In this document: positions 35,401-42,262 of the stretch, in pieces | Layout of the letters: the number at the start of each line of letters is the position of its first letter | Numbering within the stretch: the first letter of the stretch is position 1 | NCBI GenBank assembly: GCA_903888765.1 | Contig: CAISVF010000251.1 | Span: forward strand, 1-44,723 | DNA: 44,723 bases | Direction of reading: 5' to 3' | Source: an uncultured Verrucomicrobia subdivision 3 bacterium | GTDB lineage: Bacteria > Verrucomicrobiota > Verrucomicrobiia > Limisphaerales > UBA11358 | Position numbers and translations under genes: made by a program | Notes under the pieces: model-generated | What the model saw: only the letters and a program-made list of their open reading frames with translations | What the model was told of the DNA's origin: nothing | Database searches by the model: none

Positions 35401-36705
35401 GCCGGCAAGCGTCAGCGCGCCCATGCCGAGTTTGGTCAAGCCGCCGCCGGTGGACGTGGCATCCTCAACCAACGGCGGTGTAATGGTGATGGCATAACCG
35501 CCGACATCAATCACCGCGTCGCCCGCAAGCACTTTCAAGCTGGAGGCATTCGTCAGGAAAGTCGGATTACTCGCGCCGGCCCTGAGCGTGCCACCGTTGA
35601 AGTTCACATTGAATGTCACGCTGCCCTTCGCAAAGTTGGTTACGGTGAGCGTGCCGCCATTAAGAGTCAATGTGCCGCTCGCGCTGCCGCCGCCCGTGCC
35701 GAACTGCGTGAAGCCGGAGCAGTTCACCGCGCCGCCGTTGAGCATGAGCCCGGAACCAACGCTGTTGCCGCTGCCAACGTTGATGCTCGTGACATTGAGC
35801 ATGGAGCCGTAATCCACGACCAGCGTGCCGCGGTTGGCTTGAAAGGCGCCGAGCGTAACCGTGCCGCTATTGGTAAGCTCGAGGTTGTTGACGCCGTCCT
35901 TGATGAAATTATAGCCGCCGCCAGAGATCGCCCCAGTAAGCAGGATGAAGCCTGCGCCGACTCGCGTCTGCCGACCGAGAGTGATGGGGCCGGTGTAAAC
36001 CGAAGTTGAGGAGGCGGAATTGTAGAACGCACCCACATCGAAGCCGTTCGCCGTGCTGTTCAATGTTAGCGAAGGATTGGCAGTTGGCGAAATGCCACCG
36101 AGATCGAGAATGCCAGAACCGCTTACAACGAGGCTGGAGGCGTTGTTCACGCCATCGCCCAGAACACTTGTCGAACCCAATTTCAAAATTCCGGCGCTAA
36201 CGGTGAGCGCGCCGGTGTTGATGCTCGCGCCGGAGACGACAAGCGTGCCGGAGCCGGCTTTGGTGATGCCGGCTGAACCGGCCAGCGCCGCGCTGATGGT
36301 TCCGACCTTGCCGCTGCCGAGTGCATTGACCGTGATGGTCGGCGTGCCGCCGGCCAGTGTCAGAACGTTGGCGCTGGAGCCGTTGTTATCGAGTAGCCAA
36401 CCGGCGGCGGAGGTGGTGTTGGTGTCGCCGAAAATCAGGTTGCCGATGGTCCGCGCAGAGTCGAGATGCACCACGGTCGGGTCGGTGGCGATGTTGACGG
36501 AATTGAAATCCGCCGTGAAGCCGAAGCTGTCGGCGACGATGCTGTTGCTCCAGTTGGCCGCCGCGCCCCAGTTGCCGCCGCTGGTCGTGTTTGTCCAGAT
36601 GCCGCTGGCGGCATGCAAAATCGGCGCGACCAGCATCGCAGCAACTCCGAGGCAGCGAACAATTCGTCGTACGATATTATTAGTTGGATACTTTTGAAAA
36701 TCCAT
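32419..36705 (-). CDS. PATR beta-helix protein fused to a GH30 glycosidase
   Basis: A 1428-aa secreted protein with signal peptide (RIVRCLGVAAMLVAPILHAA). Residues about 35-615 are an autotransporter-associated beta-strand repeat passenger, predicted beta-helix, with units such as KLGMGALTLAGTNTYTGVTT. A beta-sandwich of unknown type follows (about 617-815, ILWGAPATIADESDVITNGG). A GH30 domain (about 820-1255) has acid/base Glu973 in SIQNECDFTPSG, HHPYQG, and nucleophile Glu1087 in IYMTEFFGDD. Then come a putative Ig domain (PPKFTYPASDRFINPGQTLL) and a C-terminal module ending QFYRVLIGP, a tail I associate with verrucomicrobial secreted proteins. No outer-membrane beta-barrel is present, so despite the family name it is not a type V autotransporter. 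It is likely surface-bound or secreted; substrate inferred as galactan or xylan-like polymer. Confidence 0.88.
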   Translation of the reverse strand: MDFQKYPTNNIVRRIVRCLGVAAMLVAPILHAASGIWTNTTSGGNWGAAANWSNSIVADSFGFTADFNSVNIATDPTVVHLDSARTIGNLIFGDTNTTSAAGWLLDNNGSSANVLTLAGGTPTITVNALGSGKVGTISAALAGSAGITKAGSGTLVVSGASINTGALTVSAGILKLGSTSVLGDGVNNASSLVVSGSGILDLGGISPTANPSLTLNSTANGFDVGAFYNSASSTSVYTGPITLGRQTRVGAGFILLTGAISGGGYNFIKDGVNNLELTNSGTVTLGAFQANRGTLVVDYGSMLNVTSINVGSGNSVGSGLMLNGGAVNCSGFTQFGTGGGSASGTLTLNGGTLTVTNFAKGSVTFNVNFNGGTLRAGASNPTFLTNASSLKVLAGDAVIDVGGYAITITPPLVEDATSTGGGLTKLGMGALTLAGTNTYTGVTTISNGTVTLSANGSIANSSSINILAGATLDVSAVSGGWLVSTGQTLAGNGAIAGAVTVLYGGSLQPGLGGADISTLSFSNALTLAGTTVMTLNRTNAQKASRVTGVTTLTYGGGMSVINEGPTLQAGDAFTLFNASNYNGAFTYTILPPLNVGLVWNTTQLLTNGSISVQAGIASSNILWGAPATIADESDVITNGGLLYAFNDANTATSVNGVSFAAGNSQSAFGSNVGMSGNTSFSATAFGSGTGSPWSGLSSTYQTALKGGAYTANNGTQTVTLKNLMAGHPYLVQIWVNDNRSLASNRTETVTSSGGNTVTLDYNSTGTNGGVGQYTIGTFTANATNQTFTLAGVLPVGGNSAQLNAIQVRDLSAPEGSTISTITLNPVTTYQQIHGIGANFCLGPQNIAWNGSQFNLAFAPTNLNLSFVRLANSFECALDEPSIFWSGWDSDNVQFIKLYRAIQPNGLITMASWSPPGRYKSAGSAQGGTLAKTNSGYRYADYAAWWLRSLQYLRDNSTLTVTQAIPDFISIQNECDFTPSGTFYAAWQAGCYLSGTESSTKAGYPQALAAVKNTFQTNGFGFVKFIGPDTTTGNPSTISSYLNNLPAGSLTAIAHHPYQGSVNDVGHVTGSLSGLRAAYPTNTIYMTEFFGDDSYGTNIPGWMMQCLPIHNVLTLEQANSYIMWGLSLTTTSDSFCSLGHYSKFINPGDCRAQVTSSDPDVLVSLYRHTNSIPQVSDKLILVIINTRSNYSYSVIPAANYWADDPQQRAWQVYKTANDGAAQQRLTLTENLAGASLSGDRTLTLAPYSLTTVLINTGVYSNSPPKFTYPASDRFINPGQTLLITNLATDANQPGQMLTYSMPVAPSNAVMNASNGILNWRPLISQGHTINPFTIVVADNGTPSLSATQYFNVTVRSVTPPTLSSAGMINRTFRFNVNGSIGPDYTVMASTNLLVWTNLFTTNPAALSFQWSDSNAINAPRQFYRVLIGP

Positions 36706-36749
36706 TCGTTAAATGAACTATCGCGCATCAAACAGTCGCTGGCAAAGGC

Positions 36750-37529
36750 TCACCAGTAACCGGGAATGGACTTGCGCGTGGTGGTGTGCCCGTCCAGAAA
36801 AAGATAATTTCGCACATTGCCGTGAAGGACCTTGGGCGGAAGCTGATTATACCAGCCCGGTTGGTTCGGTGAATTTGCATAAGCCCGTTGATCCGTGTCC
36901 GCCAAGGCAAAGACATCGGTCAACGGACGGACAGCAGAAATCTCGTTCAGTTTTCTCGGTCGAAGCCGCGTTCCGTAGCTGGGTTGATAACCAAAAATCG
37001 GCCACGTCATTGGCGGCACACCCAGTCCCCAGACATCCGAGCCGCCCTTGCCATCGGAAGTTCCCGCACCAGGCACCGTGTATAAAATCTGCGTGGCGAC
37101 AACATTCAAACTTGCATTGGGAGTCCAGTTGGCAAATCCGGGGCAGATAAAAACCTTTGAGTAACGCAAGGTGTTGTCCGGTGACTGGCCGAGATAGCCC
37201 GCAAGATAATAAATCAGCATCGAGTTGTAACTCCCACCAGACGAGCCGGGGGCGCAATATTGAAACTGCGCTTGCTGACCCGTCCACAAACCGTATTCAC
37301 CACCGCTGTCGGTGCCTCCACAGAGTTTGTCGCCGTTGTCGTTGAGATACATGTTCAACCCGACGCTGGCCTGGTGAAAGTTGGAAAGGTAGCCAATTTT
37401 GTATGCCTTTTGCTTGGCGGACGACAGCGCCGGCAGGAGCATGGCCGCGAGAATGGCGATGATGGCGATGACGACCAATAGTTCAATCAAAGTGAAACCG
37501 GTTCTGTTTGATCGTTGAATAATTTTCAC
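36750..37529 (-). CDS. Type II secretion-like pseudopilin (verrucomicrobial H-x9-DG type)
   Basis: A 259-aa protein from GTG 37529. The N-terminus has the prepilin-peptidase site and hydrophobic stalk [20 protein letters not shown], with cleavage expected between Gly and Phe and the conserved Glu at +5. After the stalk comes [20 protein letters not shown], as in GspG/H-like pseudopilins, then a globular domain with Cys and Gly-rich loops. The end carries [20 protein letters not shown], the H-x9-DG motif of a large family in Planctomycetes, Verrucomicrobia and Lentisphaerae. No secretion-machinery genes are in this window. Its place between the two PATR genes suggests it serves their export or forms a fibre with them (inference). 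A hairpin precedes it. Confidence 0.93.
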   Translation of the reverse strand: MKIIQRSNRTGFTLIELLVVIAIIAILAAMLLPALSSAKQKAYKIGYLSNFHQASVGLNMYLNDNGDKLCGGTDSGGEYGLWTGQQAQFQYCAPGSSGGSYNSMLIYYLAGYLGQSPDNTLRYSKVFICPGFANWTPNASLNVVATQILYTVPGAGTSDGKGGSDVWGLGVPPMTWPIFGYQPSYGTRLRPRKLNEISAVRPLTDVFALADTDQRAYANSPNQPGWYNQLPPKVLHGNVRNYLFLDGHTTTRKSIPGYW

Positions 37530-37548
37530 AGTTCAATAATTGAAAGGA

Positions 37549-37573
37549 GAGCCGGTCAACCCATAACCGGCTC
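37549..37573 (-). other. Intercistronic stem-loop before the pseudopilin gene
   Basis: GAGCCGGT (37549-37556) pairs perfectly with ACCGGCTC (37566-37573) around a 9-nt loop. Read leftward it follows the upstream PATR stop by 40 bp and is followed by TCTCCTTTC and the GTG start about 20 nt later. There are too few T residues for a strong terminator; an mRNA-processing, stability or partial-termination element is more likely. Confidence 0.55.
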
Positions 37574-37613
37574 CCCCCAAACGTCATCCAATCCCATTGG
37601 TGACAAATTCAAA

Positions 37614-40600
37614 TCAAGGCTTCTGCAAACGGTAAAACACATTCGTCTGCGCCGGATTCATGTTGATGACCAGGCTGGTGCCGTTCTGTGAGCCGGGAAT
37701 GTTGAACCAGAAGTTCGCATCCGCCAGATTCACCGAATTGGACTGCGCATACCAACCCAGGTGCGTGCCCGGCCAGGTCAGCGTTAGCGTGCTGCCGCTG
37801 ACACTGGCAGTGATGTTAGTCGGATAATTTGCAATGGTGGAAACCACCAGCAGGCTGCCTGAACCGGTAATGAATGGCGCGGCGGTGGTGCTGTCATACA
37901 AGCCGGGAGCCTGATTTATGCCGCCCAGAACAAGGCTGCCAACTTGGTTCGTAACGGCTGAGTCCAGTTGCAGGAACGCGCCGCTTGCCACAGACACGGT
38001 CGAATTTGTCGCGAGGGTGGGCAGAGCGATCTGCAACGTGCCGCCGTTGACGGTGGTGTTGCCGGTGTAGTTGTTGGTGCCGGATAGAACCTGGGTGCCG
38101 CTGCCATTTAAGGTCAATGACAGGTTGCCTCCTACCGCTCCCGCAAACGTGGTGGTGCTGGTCAGATTCAACGTCAAGGTGCTCTGCGTCATCGCGCTGT
38201 TCGTCAGCGTGGCATTTGGACCCGTTCCGGACAATCCGGTAAACTCCTGGTTGAAACCATTCAAATCGAACGCGGTTGGAGACGCGGTGCCAACCGTAAG
38301 TGCGGCGGCAGGGCAAGCGCCGTTGTTGGCACCAATGGAAGTCCTGCCTTCAGCAACCGACAAGATTGCGTAGTCGCCACCACCGGAGAATCGCACCCGC
38401 CCGTTGCGAGCGCTGACCGAGCCGCCGATGTTCGTCACCGCGCCATTGATGTTCAGCCAGTTGGTGCCGCCAATCGGGCCAGTAAACAGGCCACCGCGCT
38501 GAATCGTCCTGGGCGAAAGCGTGACCGGTCCGGAAACCGTCGCCCCGTTCGTATCCGTCCCACCTCCGGAACCGCTCGTGCCGCCGTAGCCGTAAGCGCC
38601 CGCATCCGTTTCAATCAATCCCTGGAAGAATGAAGCCCCAGCGACCACCGTGATGGAGTTCGAAATGTTCACGCCGTTTTTCAGAAACAACTGTGAGTAA
38701 GCCCCGCCTCCGATCGCCAAGTTGTCAATCACCACCGGCCCGGTACCGAGCGCGTTGTTGTTTCCGACATAGACCGCACCGAGGTTGATGATCAGTCCGC
38801 CGCTGAAACTGTTCGAGCCGGTCAAGGTGACCGCGTTCACATTGGTCTTCACCAACGCGCCGCCGCCTGTAAATGTTCCCGCCGGTGTATGGACCGTTGC
38901 AATGTCATAAATCAGCGATGCACCCGTGCCGATGTTGGCAGCGACCGACGCCGGAGCGCCCAACGCGCTGACCGATGCCACACGCACAGCCCCCGTGTTG
39001 ATGAGTGTTCCGCCCGCGAACGAATTTCCGCCACTGATATTCAGCGTGCCCGCTCCGCTCTTCACGAGTTGACCTGAACCACTGATGCCATTGACCAGAT
39101 CAAGATCCCACGGGTTGGCAACCGCCAGTGTCGCGTTGTTGGTGATGTCGCCGGAAATCTGGCCGTTGTTCACGACACCGTCGCCGAGTTGCAACTTGCC
39201 CGCGCTGACCAACGTGCCGCCGGAATAATTGTTCGTCTCGGTGAAGGTTAATGAGCCGGAACCGTTTTTAATCAACGCGGTCGGGCCTGTGATGAATCCA
39301 CCGCTGCCGCTGGCGAACACATAGTCGTTGGTGCTATTGACCACAATGCTGGCGGGCGAAACGGTTTGCGCCAGGTTCACCGAAGCGTTGGTGGCAGGCA
39401 CATTCGAGAACAACACGCTGTCCGACTGATAGAAAGTGTCACTGCTCATACCCTTCAGCCAGTTAGCCGTGGTCTGCACATCCCAAGCGTTGACGTTTTG
39501 CCCGCCTTGCCACGCGAGAGTTGCGGCGGTTCCCGGCAGAGTGGAAACTACGAGTAGCAATTGGTTCGGCGACGCGCTCGTATCGTAAACCAGCGACATG
39601 GATTGCCGACCGGGTTGATGGCTCAACACAAAATTTCCCGCGCTGCCCGCGAGTGAATTAGTCGCCTGCAGCAACACATAAGTGCCGATCGGAAACCCAT
39701 TCGTGAGCGGCCAGTTGGCCAGATTGATAGTGGTGACACCGCTGGGATTCACTGTGCCTGCCACGAGGATTAGGTCGTTGCTGCCGCCGTTGCTGAAATC
39801 AAAACTCAACGTGTCGTTACCGACAAGGGTGAGGTCGTTGGCAAAATTCAGCGTGCCGATGCTGCCGCTGCCGCCGGGCGAAATCTGCGCGTTGGCCACG
39901 TCCGTGGCATTGCCTATCACCGTGCCGTAGCCGGACAAAACTTGATTCGCGGCGATGGCGAATGTGGAACTCAAGCCCGTTACATCCAGAGTGGTGCCTG
40001 CCGCCAATGAGATGTTGCCGGAGTTGGCGATTGAACCGGTTCCGCTCAAGGCAAGCGTGCCGTTGGTCACGACCGAGGCACCAGTGAAGGTATTTGCACC
40101 CGTCAGCGTCAACGTGCCGACACCGCGCTTGATAAGACCGCCGCCCGGCGATGCACCATCCGCCACGAGCGAAGTGCCGATGGTGATGGCGTTGCCGCCG
40201 TCATCAATGATGGCGTTGCCGGCCTGAACTTTCGCCGAAGTCGCGGTCGGCAAAAATGCCGTCTGGCTCGCGGCAGCGATGAGCGTAGCTCCGTTGAAGT
40301 TGATGTTAAAAGTGACCCCGCCCTTCGCGAGATTAGTCACGGTGAGCGAGCCGCTGTTGAGCGTGAGCGAGCCGCTGGCCGTGCCACCGCCCGTGCCAAA
40401 CCGTGTATTGCCCAAGTTCGTCACGGAACCGCCGGCCAGCGTCAATCCCGCACCAACACTGGTGCCAGAGCCGATGTTCATATTGGTCACAGTGACGAAT
40501 GTGCCGGCTTCCACCTGCAACGTGCCACGGTTTCCGGTCAAGGTTCCCAGCGCCACCGCGCCGTTGTTTCTGAATTGTAAAGTGCCGGTGCTGTCCTTGA

Positions 40601-42050
40601 TCACATTGTTCGTGTTGCCGTTGATGGTGTTGGTGAAAAGCATAACTCCCACACCGCCAAAGCGAGTTTGCCGCAGCAGGGTCACCGTCCCGCCAATAAT
40701 GTTGGTTGTCGAGGCCGTGTTGTTTTCGATGGCACCGACGTCAAATCCGTTGGCGGTGCTGTCCATGGTCAGCGGCACATTCACCAAGGGAGTGATCGCC
40801 GCAAAGTCGAGAATGCCAGAACCAGCGATGATCAATCCCGCCGTGTTGTTGACGCCATCGCCAAGTGCGCGAGCGTTGCCGAGCTTGAGCGTGCCAGCCA
40901 GGTTCGTCGTGTAGCCGGTGTAAGTATTCGTTCCAGAGAGCGTCAAGGTTGACGCACCGACCTTGACTAAATTCTGTGCGCCGCCAATCTGACCGATGGG
41001 GCCGGTGGTGTTACCGCCGCCCGAAACAGAACCGACATTGCCATCACCCGTTCCGGTGACCGGGCCAGCTAAAGTGATCGGGCCAGCCCAGGTAGCGCCG
41101 GAATCCAGACGAAGCTGTCCATTTGCCTCGCCGGTGTCACCGCCGTAGAGCGTGACTGCCCCTCGATTGGTGACGATGCCGCTGACGTAAAGCGCGGCAT
41201 TGGGAAGAATGTTAACCGTAGTTCCACTTCCCAACGGACTGAAGATCGCCGCCTTACCGGCTGCGGCTGCGGCCACCTCGCCAGTCAATCCGTTGGTGCC
41301 AATATTGATTGTCCCATTAAAGCCGGAGAAGTTGGCGTTGGTGATGGTGGTAATGATGGTGGAGCCGGAGCCAGTGCCCAGCGCAACATTGATTATCCCG
41401 CTGCCGTTGAGCGTGTTATTCGTAAGACCGTTGTAAGTCACCGGGCCAGCGTTGAGGTTGAGCGTGCCGCCGATTGTATTGGTCGCCGTCACGCCGAACG
41501 CACCGAGTGCGCCAGCATTCGTCGCCGTCAGCGTGCCTGCGCTCAAGTTGAAGCCCGCAATGAAAGAATTGGCGTTGGTGAGAATCAAACTTCCGGTTCC
41601 GGCCTTAACCCAACGCGTGGAACCGGCCATGACCGGCCCCACAATGACGTTTGCTCCGGCGCCGAGCGCGTTGATCGCGATGGTCGGAGCGCCGCCCGCG
41701 AGCGTGAGGATGTTCGCGGCGGTGTTGTTGTTGTCGAGAATCCAGCCCGCAGCCGAGGAAGTCGTCGTGTCACCAAAAGTCAGGTTGCCAATGGTGCGCG
41801 CGGAATCCAGATGCACCACAGTCGGATCGGTGGTGATGTTGATGGAATTAAAATCGGCGGTGAAACCGGACGCGTCGGCAATCGCGCCGCCGCTCCAGTT
41901 TGCCGGCGCGCTCCAAAGGCCGCCGGTGAGAAGGTTTGTCCAGGTGCCGTTGGCAGCCGAAGCGGCAAATGGGGCCAGCACTGACATTGCCGCAATGACC
42001 GCGTTCAACAAATGAATTCGTATGCAGCGGTCTGATGAGGATATTTTCAT
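37614..42050 (-). CDS. Giant PATR (autotransporter-associated beta-strand repeat) protein
   Basis: A 1478-aa secreted protein with signal peptide (LNAVIAAMSVLAPFAASAAN). Nearly the whole mature part is repeat-rich beta structure. At least six PATR units fit the G-x-G-x-L-x-x-x-G-x-N-x-Y/F-x-G pattern, for example VGASTLTLSGTNTYTGYTT, RGVGTLTLTGANTFTGASV, NGSGSLTFTETNNYSGGTL, SGAGTLNISGGNSFAGGTL and NGSGTQVLSGTNNYTGNTT. The end is a C-terminal module (TLTWPGTHLGWYAQSNSVNL) finishing NVFYRLQKP. There is no beta-barrel translocator and no catalytic domain. The first 600 residues are collinear with the passenger of the PATR-GH30 fusion, so the two are paralogues. It is probably a surface or extracellular adhesin or scaffold. 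It is the first gene of the leftward locus. Confidence 0.88.
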   Translation of the reverse strand: MKISSSDRCIRIHLLNAVIAAMSVLAPFAASAANGTWTNLLTGGLWSAPANWSGGAIADASGFTADFNSINITTDPTVVHLDSARTIGNLTFGDTTTSSAAGWILDNNNTAANILTLAGGAPTIAINALGAGANVIVGPVMAGSTRWVKAGTGSLILTNANSFIAGFNLSAGTLTATNAGALGAFGVTATNTIGGTLNLNAGPVTYNGLTNNTLNGSGIINVALGTGSGSTIITTITNANFSGFNGTINIGTNGLTGEVAAAAAGKAAIFSPLGSGTTVNILPNAALYVSGIVTNRGAVTLYGGDTGEANGQLRLDSGATWAGPITLAGPVTGTGDGNVGSVSGGGNTTGPIGQIGGAQNLVKVGASTLTLSGTNTYTGYTTNLAGTLKLGNARALGDGVNNTAGLIIAGSGILDFAAITPLVNVPLTMDSTANGFDVGAIENNTASTTNIIGGTVTLLRQTRFGGVGVMLFTNTINGNTNNVIKDSTGTLQFRNNGAVALGTLTGNRGTLQVEAGTFVTVTNMNIGSGTSVGAGLTLAGGSVTNLGNTRFGTGGGTASGSLTLNSGSLTVTNLAKGGVTFNINFNGATLIAAASQTAFLPTATSAKVQAGNAIIDDGGNAITIGTSLVADGASPGGGLIKRGVGTLTLTGANTFTGASVVTNGTLALSGTGSIANSGNISLAAGTTLDVTGLSSTFAIAANQVLSGYGTVIGNATDVANAQISPGGSGSIGTLNFANDLTLVGNDTLSFDFSNGGSNDLILVAGTVNPSGVTTINLANWPLTNGFPIGTYVLLQATNSLAGSAGNFVLSHQPGRQSMSLVYDTSASPNQLLLVVSTLPGTAATLAWQGGQNVNAWDVQTTANWLKGMSSDTFYQSDSVLFSNVPATNASVNLAQTVSPASIVVNSTNDYVFASGSGGFITGPTALIKNGSGSLTFTETNNYSGGTLVSAGKLQLGDGVVNNGQISGDITNNATLAVANPWDLDLVNGISGSGQLVKSGAGTLNISGGNSFAGGTLINTGAVRVASVSALGAPASVAANIGTGASLIYDIATVHTPAGTFTGGGALVKTNVNAVTLTGSNSFSGGLIINLGAVYVGNNNALGTGPVVIDNLAIGGGAYSQLFLKNGVNISNSITVVAGASFFQGLIETDAGAYGYGGTSGSGGGTDTNGATVSGPVTLSPRTIQRGGLFTGPIGGTNWLNINGAVTNIGGSVSARNGRVRFSGGGDYAILSVAEGRTSIGANNGACPAAALTVGTASPTAFDLNGFNQEFTGLSGTGPNATLTNSAMTQSTLTLNLTSTTTFAGAVGGNLSLTLNGSGTQVLSGTNNYTGNTTVNGGTLQIALPTLATNSTVSVASGAFLQLDSAVTNQVGSLVLGGINQAPGLYDSTTAAPFITGSGSLLVVSTIANYPTNITASVSGSTLTLTWPGTHLGWYAQSNSVNLADANFWFNIPGSQNGTSLVINMNPAQTNVFYRLQKP

Positions 42051-42137
42051 GATTTATGTAGTTAACTGATTTGCAGGATTTTATCGGGCATTTGTTTCAT
42101 TAGATCACCCGTTAAAATGGCATTGCCGTTTCAATCG

Positions 42138-42160
42138 GTGATTTACGATCACGTTATCAC
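42138..42160. promoter_or_regulatory. GTGAT/ATCAC dyad in the divergent control region
   Basis: GTGAT (42138-42142) and ATCAC (42148-42152) form a 5-bp dyad with 5-bp spacer, and a further ATCAC follows at 42156-42160. It sits between the divergent PATR and PA14 genes and may be a transcription-factor site. Confidence 0.35.
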
Positions 42161-42176
42161 TTTATTGCCCACTGGC

Positions 42177-42198
42177 CATACATAGAAACGTATGTATG
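42177..42198. promoter_or_regulatory. Inverted repeat CATACATA-n6-TATGTATG
   Basis: Perfect 8-bp arms (42177-42184 and 42191-42198) separated by GAAACG. This is a typical dimer-binding operator layout, in the middle of the 212-bp region between two divergent genes. Confidence 0.5.
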
Positions 42199-42246
42199 CC
42201 GCCTCCCGAATAATGACAAATCGCGCTTTGCGACCAGTCGTCGAAG

Positions 42247-42260
42247 CGTTAAATTTAACG
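42247..42260. promoter_or_regulatory. 14-bp perfect palindrome next to the PA14 gene start
   Basis: CGTTAAATTTAACG ends 2 bp before the ATG at 42263, in the place where a ribosome-binding site would be. It may be an operator overlapping the transcription start. A related half, CGTTAAAAT, occurs near 42109, closer to the PATR gene. Confidence 0.5.
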
Positions 42261-42262
42261 AA

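Noticed and set aside
40279-42015. Long plus-strand frames opposite the 1478-aa PATR gene
   Set aside because: The products are Val/Pro/Leu low-complexity strings that mirror the Gly/Thr/Asn-rich repeats on the other strand.
32419-42050. Type V (AT-1) autotransporters
   Set aside because: The PATR repeats suggest it by name, but neither protein has a C-terminal outer-membrane beta-barrel; both end in an Ig-like FYR module.
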